Positions 21,914-34,055 are shown, numbered from the stretch's first letter. The stretch: DNA of 64,000 bases from Talaromyces rugulosus (GCF_013368755.1 NC_049565.1:5208001-5272000), one strand, 5' to 3'. Numbers and translations: made by a program. Notes: generated from the sequence alone by a model not told the origin.

Positions 21914-22817
21914 CTATCAAGCGTTGTATGTGTACACCTTTAGGGAAAGTTAAGCTTTGATGGTTCCTGCATTGCTGCTTAATTATTAAAAGCCAGCTTA
22001 CACAATGTTCTTAATTTAGTTAAAAAGGCTATTTGGTATCGGATTTGCAGTGCGCAGTTTACTCTGGTGTGCAGTTTACCCGGGAAATACATCAAAGGTC
22101 AACATTTGATATTTGTCTTTCAGAAGGATTAATTTCTGACTGAATTGAGTTTATGGCGACGGAGACATCACGACGTACATACAGAGTACATGTTAAAATA
22201 AAATTTGGCAGTGGTGATTCGACGCGTGCATACCAGGGAACGTTCATATTGCGCTTGGACCTTCCATAGTATGTAGATCTACAACCGAAGCAGCCCTCTA
22301 TACCCATGTTCACTTACAGTATTGTGCATGATGCCTGCATATCATATGAGACATGTATCATAACCGGCGTGTAACCACCAGAGTACTAGAGATGCCATCT
22401 ACGAACAAAAACTTACGGTATTGGTACTGTTTAGTGTTGGCTTCGTCCGCTAATAGGAGCGTGTAGTTTAGCGTCAGCCTGGCCATATTTACGAAGTGCT
22501 CAGTCAGGGGATAATCTCAAGGATTAGAGGCCATTAATAGGTGCTCACATCCCTGCATTTGCCATCATTTAGAGCGGTAGGGTGTGGGGGCCGCGAGGCG
22601 TTCTTTTTCTTTGTTTCGTAAAGTTAGGCTCCTTGGGTGCATGTCACTCACTACAAGGCGGTGTCCGCCGACAGTAAACCAGCACACCGAAGACTGAACC
22701 CTCCTGTCTTCAGTCTTCACCGGGCATCATATGAGGGACCTATACTTCAACTCGTACTTCCTGGTTTTACTTGCTTTCCCACTGTCTTCCTGTCGCTAGG
22801 AATTCCGTAAACCGGCA
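21914..22817. other. intergenic; inverted repeat before the SDR gene
   Basis: No gene. GAAGACTGAA (22689-22698) and TTCAGTCTTC (22709-22718) form a perfect inverted repeat with a 10-base loop, about 100 bases before the ATG of the next gene. It could be an operator-like site or chance. Confidence 0.5.
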
Positions 22818-23890
22818 ATGACTCCCTCACTCACAAGCGTGTGGACATCGACATTTCCCCCAAAGCCAACCTTCAAGGAGGAAAATGTCCCTGACCTCAG
22901 TGGAAAGGTAAGATTAGCTCCCGGGCTTATAAAGTGTATCACGGTCACATCAGAACAACTGATAGACCGGCATTGCCCTTCCAGGTGTACTTCGTGACAG
23001 GTGCCAACTCTGGCCTCGGCAAAGAGCTGTCACGCATACTCTACTCAAAGAATGGCAAAGTCTACATCACTGCGCGTTCCGAGGAGAAGGTCAACAGAGC
23101 AATCCGAGAGATCCAAACGGCGGTGCCCAAATCCAATGGCACACTAGTTCCGCTCGTTCTCGACCTCGCAGATCTGAGTACGATCAAAGCATCGACGGAG
23201 AAGTTTCTTGCCGCTGAGTCAAGACTCCACGTCCTGTTCAACAATGCCGGATATATGGGGCCCGAGAAGGTGGTGGAAAGGACGGTGCAGGGCCATGAGA
23301 TGCACTTCGGTGTCAACTGCCTGGGACCGTTCCTCCTGACCAAACTCCTACTTCCCACTCTAGTAGCGACGACCCAGGACAAAGAAACTCCGCCGAACAC
23401 CGTCCGGGTCATTTTCCTGACCTCCTTTGCCGCTGATATCTTTGCCGAAAAGGACACTATACTCGATATGGACAACCTGGAGTTCCATATAGAGAAAGAA
23501 GCTAAATACCTATACGGAACCAGCAAGGCGGGTGACTGGATCTATGGCTTCGAGTTGTCGAAGCGATATAAGACCGAAGGCATCATTGGACTAGGCGTGA
23601 ACCCGGGGAATCTCAAGTCTGGCCTCTTCAGACATCAGAGTGCACTTTTCAGGGCCTTTACAGGATCTGTTAACTATCCTGTCATCAATGGGGCGTATAC
23701 CGAGCTTTGGGCTGGTCTCTCCCCTGAGGTGACACTTGAAAAGGCGGGGAGTCTGGTCAACCCCTTCGGACGATTCGGCCCAATTCGTCGCGACTGGGAA
23801 AAAGCGACCAAGTCTGAGACCGACGGAGGCAATGGAACGACGCGAAAGTTTTGGCAGTGGAGCGAGGAACAGGTGAGCCAGTACATTTAG
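22818..23890 (+). CDS. short-chain dehydrogenase/reductase (retinol-dehydrogenase/WWOX-like)
   Basis: Exon 22818-22907 (30 codons) joins exon 22985-23890 in phase 0 over a 77-base intron, giving 331 residues. NAD(P) binding is shown by VYFVTGANSGLGKEL (TGxxxGxG, about 35-42) and NNAGYMG. Catalysis is shown by the serine in FLTSFAAD and by Tyr207 and Lys211 (YGTSK). GVNPGNLKSGLFRH is the family's PG segment. Fungal members reduce or oxidise diverse alcohols and ketones; the substrate is not deducible. The first exon (FPPKPTFKEENVPDLSGK) is typical of the family's N-terminus and fixes the start. The next gene on the same strand is a trans-enoyl reductase, so both may belong to one pathway, now partly decayed. 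Confidence 0.88.
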
Positions 23891-24631
23891 GTGTGAAGGT
23901 AAACAATACCACTACGACGCGCGATGACAAGGAACTTCGGTTAATTATATCCAATATTATCTAAATTCGCTGCTGCATAAAGCGCACAATGAAATTAATA
24001 GCGTGATGTTCCATGTATCCTGTAGTAAGCTCCCAATATTTTTTGGTCTCTCTGTCAGTTTAGTTGTTCCGGCGTAAAAGAGAAAAAGAATGTTAAAAAA
24101 AAAAGCCTCAAAATAGCTGAGCATCCAACTTTTCATGTTCAGGGTTTCTTTTTACCTGGCCAACAATGGTGGCAGTTGGGAAACGATATTTCCCATATTT
24201 CTAGCCCCCATGGAATAAATTCCAACAATGAAGAGCTAACGAACTTGAAGAAGGTCAGCAGGGGCTGGCGGTTGACTGGTCCGCTCACTGCCTAGTGACC
24301 ATCTGAAGAGCTGGTTATTGAACTGGACCCTCAATCACAACCATAACAAGGATGACGGCGGTTCCAATCCCGTGCCCCCCCGCCTGGGATCCATCATTGT
24401 GGTTGGTTAGATACCTAGGTAGTTTCGCTACGTGGACCTGGAGAGGTATATAGGGGTAATGTAGAGCATGGTTCGTCCTTGATCAACTACCTGCCTCACT
24501 TCGCTTCGGGAATTGCGGATATACTAATATCCTGTTACCCTAGACATCTGAAAGCACCGATCGGCCGACTGAAGCATAGCGTATTATAGCACTGTAGGAA
24601 AAAAAAACGTCGCCGAGGTGTTATTTTCGAA
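23891..24631. promoter_or_regulatory. intergenic region upstream of the enoyl-reductase gene
   Basis: No gene. A TATATA element lies at 24447-24452, about 180 bases before the ATG. A C7 run and mixed sequence precede it. Confidence 0.4.
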
Positions 24632-26010
24632 ATGGCTGGAACACCACAAATGCAAACGGCCATGATCCAGTCCCAGATTGCAGAGTACCCGGGCTCGTTA
24701 CCGCTCACCGCGTCCGCAGCCGAGCAGGTTCCAGCCCTAGCATCGCCCTACCACGTCCTCGTGCGCATTCTATCTGTCGCCCTGAATCCCAATGACCATA
24801 AGATGGTGACGAATTTCCCCAGACCGGGATATGGAGCGGGCTGCGACTTCTGCGGAATCGTGGAGCGTCTGGGTAACCTTACAGGAGATAGCAAAGAAGA
24901 TACAGATCTCGATCTTGTTCGCCAGCTAGGCACGAGAGTATGCGGGACTGTGTTTCCATATGCGCCGGTCGACGCAGGTATCAACACACTCGCTTACCGC
25001 ACGGGCGCATTCGCCGAATTCGTCGCTGTCGACGCGCTGCTCCTGCTGAGGGCGCCCTCTTCGTGGACGGAGCTGCAGGGGGCAGCACTTGGGGGAGTGG
25101 GTTGGTCGACCGTTGCTCTGGCCATGTCTGCCAGGGACGCTCTGGCGCTTCCAGGACTTCCTTCAATGCCGGCGGAGAAGAAGGTCCCTATTCTGGTGTA
25201 CGGTGGCGGCACGGCCACCGGTACTATGGCAGCCCAGCTGTTGAACCTGTACGTTTTTCTTTTCTTTCTTTTCTTTTTTTTTCTTTGAACAAAGTTTCTG
25301 TCACAAACTATTCAACCTTTGTTGGCCAAGAGTTCAAAAAAAACTGCATCCCCAGACCAACCCCCCTCGGACGGTCGATGTTTTGCTGCTAACCTCAGCC
25401 CATCGGACCCTAGGTCTGGCTATGATCCGATCGTCGTGACCCAATCAGCCGCGTCTGCATCTCTGGCCATGGGGTACGGTGCAGTCAGTACGGTTCTCTC
25501 TACACGGGCACCAACTTGAGCGAGTGCCTTGACACGATCCGTGCTCTGACAGCTGACGGGCCTCCTCTGCGGCATGCCCTGGACTGCATCACCGACGCCG
25601 ACTCGGCGTCGCTCTGCTTCGGCGCACTCGCCCGCACGGGCGGTCGATACGCCTGTTTGGAAGGATTCCGCGAGGCATGGCGCACGCGCCGTGTTGTGGT
25701 GAAGGAAGTGATGGGCTATGAGATGCTGGGGCGGCCGGTGGATCTCGGGGGGCTAGAGTCGACGTACACCCGCGGGGTAATTGAGGCTGCCATAGAGATA
25801 GGGCGTCGTTGGGCTGGGGAGATGCAGCGTTTATTGGATGGGGGGTTAATCCAGGCGCACCCTATTCAGGAGATCGTTCCGGAAAAGGGCGAAGGAAGCC
25901 AAAAAGAGAGTTGGGTTGCGGCCATAACATCGGGGCTGCACATGCTGATGGCAGGTGGTATCAAGGGCCGTAAGCTTGTTGTCAGGGTTTCTTCTGTCGA
26001 GAGTGGTTAG
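24632..26010 (+). pseudogene. trans-acting enoyl reductase (LovC-like medium-chain reductase) with a +2 frameshift
   Basis: Exon 24632-25248 and an exon beginning at 25414 join (LNL to SGYDPIVV) over a 165-base intron. The protein has ALNPNDHKMV, GAGCDFCGIVE, GTRVCGTVF, GAFAEFV, ALGGVGWSTVALA and the nucleotide-binding VYGGGTATGTMAAQ. This is the order in zinc-free enoyl reductases that work in trans with highly reducing polyketide synthases (LovC type). Near 25494-25500 the frame breaks in a TC run (ttctctctac). It ends at TGA shortly after, while LSECLDTIRALTA and HALDCITDADSASLCF continue in another frame to TAG 26008. Two extra bases (one TC unit) explain this exactly and would give 403 residues. 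Either a true inactivating slip or a sequencing/assembly error. No polyketide synthase lies in the window. Confidence 0.78.
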
Positions 26011-27160
26011 AGCGTATATCCTGTCCAGGAGATGACAAGGAATTGATATAGCTAGCCACAGGCTCCACAAGTACGTCAAGAGTACACCTTAGGTACGGAG
26101 GTGCGCGTCAAAAGTCAAGGCAGAGAGGAAATTTATAGTGTATACACTAAAATATAATTTCTTTTTCACATACATAGAATTAAATGCCATTTCTATAGCA
26201 ACAATATATGTGTCATAGATATCGAATAATATACTTATAAAATTGGATAATATATTTAATTTAGCTCTTTTTGTAGATTAATTATTTACTAGTAAACTAG
26301 CTAGAAATATTAATACTAAACTAAAATATTAATTTACACACTAGGGCTTACTAGTCGATGTGACTTTTAACTCGCGTAGGGTGCAATAAGTATTCGACGA
26401 GCGCTAAAATTGATTGTTGAAGATAAAGTGGGCCGAATGGCCCGTGTGGTACATTATTGTTGTACTAGAATGTAGATTTTAACTGATTTTTGATTAATTT
26501 TTATATGATAGTTATTTTTAATAATTTAAAAAACTACTAAATAGCTACACTTGTCCTTTATAAATATGATAGTAAAAAGTACAAAAAAGAAGGACAAAAT
26601 AGTTGAAAAATTAGTTAGAAATTGATGAAATCTTTTACTTGGATATTCTATAAAATTCATAGTATTAATACTGTATACGGCGTACGCATACAAGCTGCCC
26701 GCGCATGCGTGTATTCACCCTTTTTAGCCATGGCGCTGACATGAGCCGTATAATTAGCCTATACTTGTATAAATTGGGGTCTTAATCCGTCTAGTGTTGT
26801 TGGGCTGCTGCCACCATATACAGTTTCTCCCTTTCTTGCCTGTTTTCATCCACCTGCAGAACACTCTGGCAGTCAGCACTACAACCATGGAGAATGACCT
26901 ACGGACTAATTAATCTATGTGTGAATCCAATCTAGGTGAGTCAAACGCCTCCGAGACCGATTGGCGGGTCAAATGGTAAATTTACACTGGCCTGCACCTT
27001 TGAGATTACGCTGAGACAAGTTAAGCCCTGGGGAGGATACCACCAAATTGTATTCTCACTAACACGTACACGCCTATCAATAATTGACTGGGAAGCAAAC
27101 CCTGTGTAATACTTCCATCCCTCTCGTTCTTGTAGTGACCTATGTAACAGAGCCCGAGGT
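26011..27160. other. intergenic, AT-rich
   Basis: No gene. About 26130-26680 is strongly AT-rich, in keeping with RIP or an old repeat. Confidence 0.6.
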
Positions 27161-29068
27161 TCATGATTCGCACAACCTTCCGCTCGCATCCGGATACCAG
27201 TAATCACTCCCAATGCCCGTATAAGCATAGAAAAAGTGATCAGGATCATACTTGTCTTTTATCTGAACAATCCCTTTTTCCGATATGTTGGACCGCAAGG
27301 CATACCTCGTGGACGAGATTTAGCCAGCTTACGAGGCTGCAACACCTGGTTCTGGATCCTATCTGAACGAAGTTGATTCGTGGTATAAGGGTAACTGGAA
27401 ACAGGAGTTCTATGGCGTCAACTACGATCGACTTCTCCAGTTCCAATAGCCGATCGTAGTACAAATGCCAAGGACATCACGGAAAGCCGGTAGCACCGCG
27501 TTGTCCGGATGGCCTGTGCTGCTATTGACGTGGACGCCCATGCATCCAAGCCAGAAGTACCCATCTTGATAGGTCGTCATGTTCCTGATAGTTTCCACGA
27601 GCACGGAGTTGGTGGTGGTGTTTTCGGACACCGCACGAGGAAAGAGACGGTTACTGAAAAGGATATCGCCTGGCCACGGCCCGTACGGAAGAGGCCCAAG
27701 GTCGGCGTTGAAGTGATCGTAGTAGTTCGGGGAGGTGTGTGAAGAGTATTAATACTCTATACCAAGGTCCTGGAGCTGCTTCAGATAAGAGTCAAGCAAA
27801 ATATCGATGTCGCTTGTACTAGCACCAGGGATCGTGAAGCTGATGGCGCTGAATGTAGTTGCGGTGATCTCAAACTCAACGGTGTTGCCGCCGTTCAGCC
27901 CATCTGTGTATGACGGCAGGTATGCATACCAGGCCTCGATAGCGTTCCAAAATACATCGGCATCTACATTCGAGCCGTTATATGTCAACGATGCCCCGCC
28001 AATCTCGCCATCGGGGTGAATCCTGCTCGTCATGGAAATGACAAACCCCCCAGACACCGGCTCCTCCGCCACTCATGGGCCAGTACAAGTCTGAGTACTG
28101 GTTGTTTGGTGTCGCAATGATGTGTTCTCCTTGGGCTGTTACCACCTCCCACTCCAGCACATTGTCGGCAGCCATACCATAAAGACCATTAATGAGCGAA
28201 TGGCCGCCCCCGGCCGCATAACCTCCGGCAATGCCAACGCTTGCGCATGTGCCGCCGACGACGCGATAGCCCGCATCGAATACAATCTTGTAGAGAAAAC
28301 CAGCAATGACTCCTGCACCTGCCTTCACCGCAGGTCCGGTGTAGTAATCGCTTGAGTAATTCGTTACGATTTGAGAAGTGTTTAGATAATGAGTCCAAAG
28401 TGAGAGCGATCCTTTTCCGGTGGATTTTCCCATGAAGCTAGAGAGTGGGAGAAGGTTTTAGCCCGTCTTTGCTTCCGAAAATTAATAGTAAGCAGGTCAG
28501 TGTGAAACTCCATACTTACTCATGTCCTGTATTCTTGATCACTAGACGTATATTTTCTCCTTTGCGAACTGGATGCCAGTGATGACATGATCAGCACTCG
28601 TGACATTAATCGAATAGGTAGCGTAGTTGCCCAGTTCGCAAGGCCTGTCAGTTGGCGTATAGGGATCGCACGACTGATTTTGAAATGCCACATTCATTAT
28701 GTCCGCAGGGTACAGTTCGCTGCATGCAGGGATACCATGTTAGAGCAAAAGAATCAACATCTGAGATAAAAAGCTCATGGCTAGACGACTTACTGGACTC
28801 CAGCATTGTCCCAGTCTGCTTGTAAAGCCGCACAGGCTGTTTCGTTGAAGACATGATACGGCGACGTATGGCAGACGCTTGCTAAAGGGACAGTAGCAAT
28901 TAACCTCCCGTCTACCGTCTCGTTAAGTTGTGCCCATTCAGAATCTGTTGGCCCCCCGGTATCACCGGGAATATTCCTGCACGAACTGTTCCCAGCATTG
29001 GTCACTGTGGCCAGTACTAATAGCAAGCTCCAGAACAGGTACGTCCTTACGACAGCTTCACGCCACAT
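27161..29068 (-). pseudogene. secreted FAD-linked (berberine-bridge-type) oxidoreductase, multiply broken
   Basis: ATG 29068 begins a signal peptide (MWREAVVRTYLFWSLLLVLATVTNA). Exons 29068-28794, 28719-28520 and from 28437 join over introns of 74 and 82 bases. Family marks are NTGHDFMGKSTGKGSLSLWTH (FAD-binding loop), GGYAAGGGHSLINGLYGMAADNVLEWEVV, YWPMSGGGAG, HTSPNYYDHFN, and near the end KDKYDPDHFFYAYTGIGSDYW. Lesions in reading order are as follows. One base is missing in an A run at 28553-28556. One base is extra in the G run at 28046-28051. TAA lies at 27749-27751. The segment 27263-27440 is inverted in place. Two further stop codons lie inside that inverted segment. Reading resumes after the inversion to TGA 27161. 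The intact enzyme would oxidise a secreted or vesicular substrate with covalent FAD. Confidence 0.85.
27263..27440 (+). other. 178-base inverted segment inside the FAD oxidoreductase pseudogene
   Basis: The host gene is on the minus strand, yet here its missing middle reads on the plus strand: IPFSDMLDRKAYLVDEI, stop, PAYEAATPGSGSYLNEVD, WKQEFYGVNYDRLLQ. The minus strand left of 27263 starts IKDKYDPDHFF, and right of 27440 it ends GICTTIGYWN. Flipping 27263-27440 puts the three parts in one frame (177 bases plus one completing a codon). The segment begins CTG and ends CAG, a 3-base inverted match at the ends. After inversion ACTACGATCG at 27421-27430 lies close to CGATCGTAGT at 27451-27460. 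Confidence 0.82.
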
Positions 29069-30509
29069 ATCGGAGATGTTAGGAAGGACTCGGATGAAAA
29101 CTCAAAGAAGAATAAAGGTAGAGAAACCGGGGTAACTATCTTTAGAGACAAAATCGGTACGCAAAAGAATGTCCTCTCCCCTTTTGGCGCTTTGTCATAG
29201 ATTACTATGTTTTATGTATCATCTCCCGCGAAATAATACAATTAAAAATTTTTTAGTAAATAATAACAGTGGTCTATCATTATACCTTTATTAAAATCAA
29301 AAGAAAGCATAATTATCGTATAAACAAAAGGATAAATTATGGCTTTACAACTCTGCAATATATTCTAACATTATTTTGTCCAAAATTTCTGGTCATTAAT
29401 AGCCTTGCAAAGGATCTCCGTATTACAAATATGGCATGCAAAGTATAAGTCTGTTTTTCCGTGTACTCCATTAGCAAATATATATTACTAGCGGCTTGTG
29501 GAGAGGCATTTCTTTTCGTGTACCTTCTTACGCGTACGTTTCTCTGCTGAAAGTGACTAAACCAGGCTATAAACGCCGCGGGCCCGGATGACTACATGTA
29601 GGTAGTAGGGGCCGGTTATACGGGATCGGCAGGGAGATACGTAATGTGGGCATAAATGTAATTCACTCGTTTTTATCCAGTCCGCTAACAGATCGAGGCA
29701 ATTCTGTTGGCTTATGATTGAAAATGTGGAATATTTGAGACTTTTTGATTAGATCTCTAACCCTAAAGCAATGCCACCTGCATACCCCGGTAACTAAGAG
29801 GGTCTATCCGCTTAGTAGCTTGCTGAGATGTCCCCTAGTTAAATGGCTTGCTTAGCAAGTGGTTGTGGTATTCATGCAGAGGAAAACAGGGATTAGGGTT
29901 GCATGAAGTTCGCCTAATTATTACACCTCCCTTAGTATTGCTTTTTCTTACCCTCCCCCCCCCCCCCCGCGGTATATTTTCTAATTACTATAATATCTTA
30001 ACTGAAACTTTTAACTAAATTTAGACTTCTTTTACCGATTCATAGGCTCTAGTGTGCATCTTATTAGGTAACCAACCCCGCAGCAAAGCTCACGTTTCCT
30101 CGAGACTGTGCACCTCATTGGTGAACTTTGATGTGACATAGCAATATCTACATGAAGGCAAATGTTCCTCAGAAAGAAGACCCCTGTCTTGTATGATACT
30201 TTGGAACTCTGACATGTAAGCCCCCAATTATTCCGGAAGAAGTAAGCTTCAATAAACATACGAGTTCACACCATGAAATTCCTGCCGAACCTTGAAACAT
30301 TTAGTCCTTCTTTGGTCTAGCAATTTTCTTATCTACAAACCTCGAAACATTGGACTTCACTTCTCTTACACTGTCACTGCTCCTATGTAAAGTTTTCTGG
30401 TCTGCATTTTGCAATTTATGTAAATCAGACAGCAAAGAGGACCGCGAGCCGGCACGATTCTTAAAATGACCCTTTAAGTACAAAAAGACCCGCAACAACT
30501 TGGGGGATT
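29069..30509. other. intergenic; C14 run
   Basis: No gene supported. A run of 14 C lies at 29955-29968. AT-rich around 29240-29340. Frames at 30032-30498 have no family features. Confidence 0.55.
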
Positions 30510-31848
30510 CATCTTATGTGTGGTGACAGTCCCGCTGTGCATTCTGGCGACAGTCTTGCGGTTTGTCTCCTCGATGAAAACCATGGGAGTGATTGGTACC
30601 GAAAGTTGGCTTGCTTTTGTGGCCCTAGTGTTCTTCTTGGTCTACACTTTGATGTTCTTGTACCGTAAGCCACGGTGATTGTCGTCAGGATCTGAAGACT
30701 GGCTTCTTCCTCTAAGATGGGTAAAGCTGACCCCAGCCGCTCACCACAGTTCTCACCGTCCTGAACGGCCAAGGTCTGATAGAGCTTGAGATGGGCCCCC
30801 CGTCGACGACCATTCATATTCTGAAAGTGAGTCATCATGTTGTCATGAGAGAACTGTCTGCAAGATCCCAAGATTCACCCTCGCTCCAGGTTGGATGGGC
30901 TATGTCCCCGCAATTTTGCCCTAACCAGCTGTTCGCTAAACTGAGCCTCCTTTTTTTCTATCACCGTATCTTCTGGGTTAATGAGAGGTTCTCCCACTGG
31001 TTGTGGGTTGTTGGTATCGTCCAGGTTCTCTGGACGATCTCGGCCTATCTGGCTAAGTGGATGCTATGCTGGCCCGTGGCATACACCTGGGACAAGACAT
31101 TGCCCAGAGGCAAATGCATCAACATTGGTATTCCTGGCTGCCAGTGAGACGATCAACTCCGTGATCGACTTCGTCATGCTTGCTCTTGCGATCCAAGTGA
31201 TCTCTAACCTTCAAATCAGCATGGGAGAAAAGCTCAGGATCGGTGTCCTGTTTTCATTGGGTACCTTGTATGTTCAGATTGTTGATTGAGATAGGAGGTG
31301 AGACGCTAATCTCTATAGATCTGGAATTGTTGGCTTTATTAAGATTACCGAGTCATACACGGCTGCGTGTCAGTATATACCCAGAACTCACAGGGGATAC
31401 TATCAATTTAAGGATTGAGAAATCCCTCTGATGATGTTGACCATTGCTAACACACCTGCCTCCTTCAGACACAAATATCGTTGACCCCATCTGGGACATC
31501 ACGCAGATGGCCACTAGTATTATTTGCTGCTGCGCACCATCGTTCCCTGCAGTATTCGTCGGCATTGGATTGCCCCAGCCATTGAGCTCCCTCTTGAAAT
31601 CCCTACGCTCCTCAGACGGGAAATCCTCCGCCTGTGCCGGTAATAACAGCGGAGATAGGCGTTGGGTGCCCATTGACAGTAGTCAAAGGAATCTGGCTTG
31701 GGGGGAAGCACCTACAAGGGTCTACAGAGTTGGCCGTCGATCGGATAGCAATAGATCTGAGACGGGCCCTGAAGATAGTCCTTTGCATGAGGGAAATGGT
31801 CCATCTTACATGAAAGGCATAGACGCTAGACAAAATGAGCTTGTCTGA
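30510..31848 (+). pseudogene. rhodopsin-domain integral membrane protein, broken copy
   Basis: The plus strand carries the seven-helix fungal rhodopsin-domain pattern in pieces. First is FILCVVTVPLCILATVLRFV with SWLAFVALVFFLVYTL, then a GPPSTTIHILK exon. An exon from about 30890 follows with NQLFAKLSLLFFYHRIF and WTISAYLAKWMLCWPV, then ETINSVIDFVMLALAI, GFIKITESYTAACQY, and DPIWDITQMATSIICCCAPSFPAVF with a polar tail to TGA 31846. No start codon fits the first helix. One extra base near 31123-31130 breaks the frame (CINIG to FLAASETIN). The donor after YYQFKD is missing and a stop follows. It is a paralogue of the intact gene at 41817. Proteins of this family are fungal membrane proteins of unclear role, often near metabolite genes. 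Confidence 0.75.
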
Positions 31849-33145
31849 CAGTATCGAGGATTACTGGAAACTATGGTTATGCTAGAATAGCCAACTACAA
31901 GCGAACAAGCAGCAGCTTCTGAGAGAAGAAAGTAAGGCTCAGTTAATGGTACTTAGAGTCTTTCTGCTGCAGCTTGCGCAATTTCTTTGTTACCATGCTC
32001 CCCGAAAAATGCAGTGGCGTCAGGTATTCGCTAAGACTGTTGAACAGTTTTTAATATCTTCTAAGTATAGATAGCAAGAAATCGTGAACTTCACAATACC
32101 ACCTTTTTTCAATACATCTACCAGATGATGGGAGATGAACGGAGAAACCGTATCTAAATGTCTATGAATAATCTCGAATCCTTGAAACTGTCCCTAACTA
32201 ATCAGAAACAATGAATCTTCTATATCTCATACAATTGGGCTAACACCGGACTATGCACTTTCATTAACGGGTAAAATGAATGTACTATTTAAATTAGGTT
32301 ATTATTATTCTATTATCATTAATTGCATTCCACCTCCCCCGTTGCCACCACTTTTTATCTTGCTGCTAGGCCTGTCACCCATACTAAGGCTCCTAGGACT
32401 AGTCCCGGTAAGGATTACCAGTATGACGTCAATTTTGCTGCGGTGGTTGTGGTATTACAGAGCGTAAAATTACAGGATGTCCTAATTGTATTTCTAACTT
32501 GTATAATTATTACTGAGATTTGAATTCAATGTGGAGCGCGCTTCTGAGAAGAAGTGGCAAACTCAGTGTCCGATTACGTTAATTAGTTGGCTCAAAATAC
32601 TATTCATCTTCATCAAAGCGGCGTTAACCTCATGGATAAGGTCTGTGGTTGCAACCAGACGGACTTATAAGTTTAAACCATCATAAGCGATCGGAATCCG
32701 AACCATAGTTAGACTTGGCGCTGGATCTCCGGTCGCATATTCGGATATTCGGAACCTGCTGCGGCTTTCCAGCATACCTGGTTATTCCGCTGTCTCAAAC
32801 CCGGACCTAACCATGATCGACAGTGTAGACACATCGTTAGAGAGGAAGAGTTAGGGAAGAAAAGCATTGTTGAGAGTAGTATAACAATATTGTTATATGT
32901 CCATTTAACTGAAGAAAGACCAATATTGTAGAATATAAATTAACATGCTCCTACCTATAGTACCTAAGCATGCATCAACATAATGTACTTCATTGATTCA
33001 GTTAATAGCTAGCGCTAAGTAGCCTTTACCAGCATGCATCGACCCGTGATTGTTTTGACACGTCTATAATAGGGGTTGCTCACTATTAGATATAGATGAC
33101 GTTCATCTCATTGACCCAATCAATCTCTTCTCTAATTTGAGCCTT
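31849..33145. other. intergenic, no gene
   Basis: Mixed composition. Short frames near 32276-32523 are unremarkable. Confidence 0.55.
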
Positions 33146-34055
33146 AGTCTCCCACCTGGGGACTTCCCCGTGCTCTAGTCGACATTCAAAACCCCCCCTG
33201 ATTGTGGAGAAAACAGTTACCAAGGAACCGGTCGGCTTCACGGCCTGCGAGCACTCATCCCAGGTGGTGACTCAGGTATTGGAAGGGCCACTGCCATTGC
33301 GTATGCCCGAGAAGGCACCAAGGTTGCGATTAACTACATGCCGGAGGAGTCAGATGCACAGGAACTTGTTGACGTGCTGGAACCTAAGGGTCTTACAGTC
33401 GAGAGGATCCCCGGCAATCTACTCAACGAGACATTCTATGCTAAACTAGTCCACGAAGCTCACATGTGTCTTGGAGGCCTCGACATTCTTGTCAGTCAGG
33501 CTAGGTAGGTACCTACTTGGAGTTCCGTGGTCCGTCGAGAGAAAAGCTAACAAATCGATAAGCTTCTCAGGTTACCTTGATAGCCCAAACTATCAACCCA
33601 TTTCTAACCAGTCAACGGCTCAGCTTGAGCAAGTATTCCGCACCAACGTCTTCGCCGGCATCTTTCTGACTCGTGCGGTTGTGCCTCTTCTTCCCCGAGG
33701 TGGGAGTATCATATTTACCACGTCTGATATGGCAGCCGAACCCATACCCAACGGGGTTGTCTATGGCGCGAGCAAGGAGCTGTAGCACACACACATGGTA
33801 CGGGGCCTTTCACTGCAGCTCTTGGACAAGGCTATTCGGGTTAATGGCGTGGCACCCGGTATTACCTACACGCCTTTCATGGTAGCCTCTGGCCACACGA
33901 CGGAGACGATGGACATTGCAGCCAACGCGGTCCCTTTTGGCCGTATGGAACAGCCAGTCCAACTAGCACCAATGTATGTAGATCTGGCGGACCTAACGTC
34001 GACATTTGTGAGCGGAGAGATCTTTACGGCTGCAGGAGCATCACCTGGAATGTGA
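33146..34055 (+). pseudogene. short-chain dehydrogenase (YghA/glucose-ribitol dehydrogenase type) with two stops
   Basis: The frame gives CGENSYQGTGRL, then LIPGGDSGIGRATAIAYAREG, NYMPEESDAQELVDVLE, GGLDILV and, after a probable 58-base intron at 33505-33562, LDSPNYQPISNQSTAQLEQVFRTNVFAGIFLTRAVVPLLP. It continues with IIFTTSDMA, VYGASKEL, MVRGLSLQL, INGV-like RVNGVAPG and a tail to TGA 34053. This is the SDR group of bacterial YghA and fungal homologues with the PDxGExSYxGxGRL leader. TAG at 33176-33178 cuts the leader. TAG at 33783-33785 lies just after the catalytic YxxSK. TGG in the TGG(D)SGIG motif reads PGG here. No start codon was found. Non-functional as it stands. Confidence 0.8.

Noticed and set aside
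24350..24395. tRNA-like T-loop word (GGTTCCAATCCCG)
   Set aside because: The flanking bases cannot pair as a T-arm and no anticodon or acceptor stem is found.
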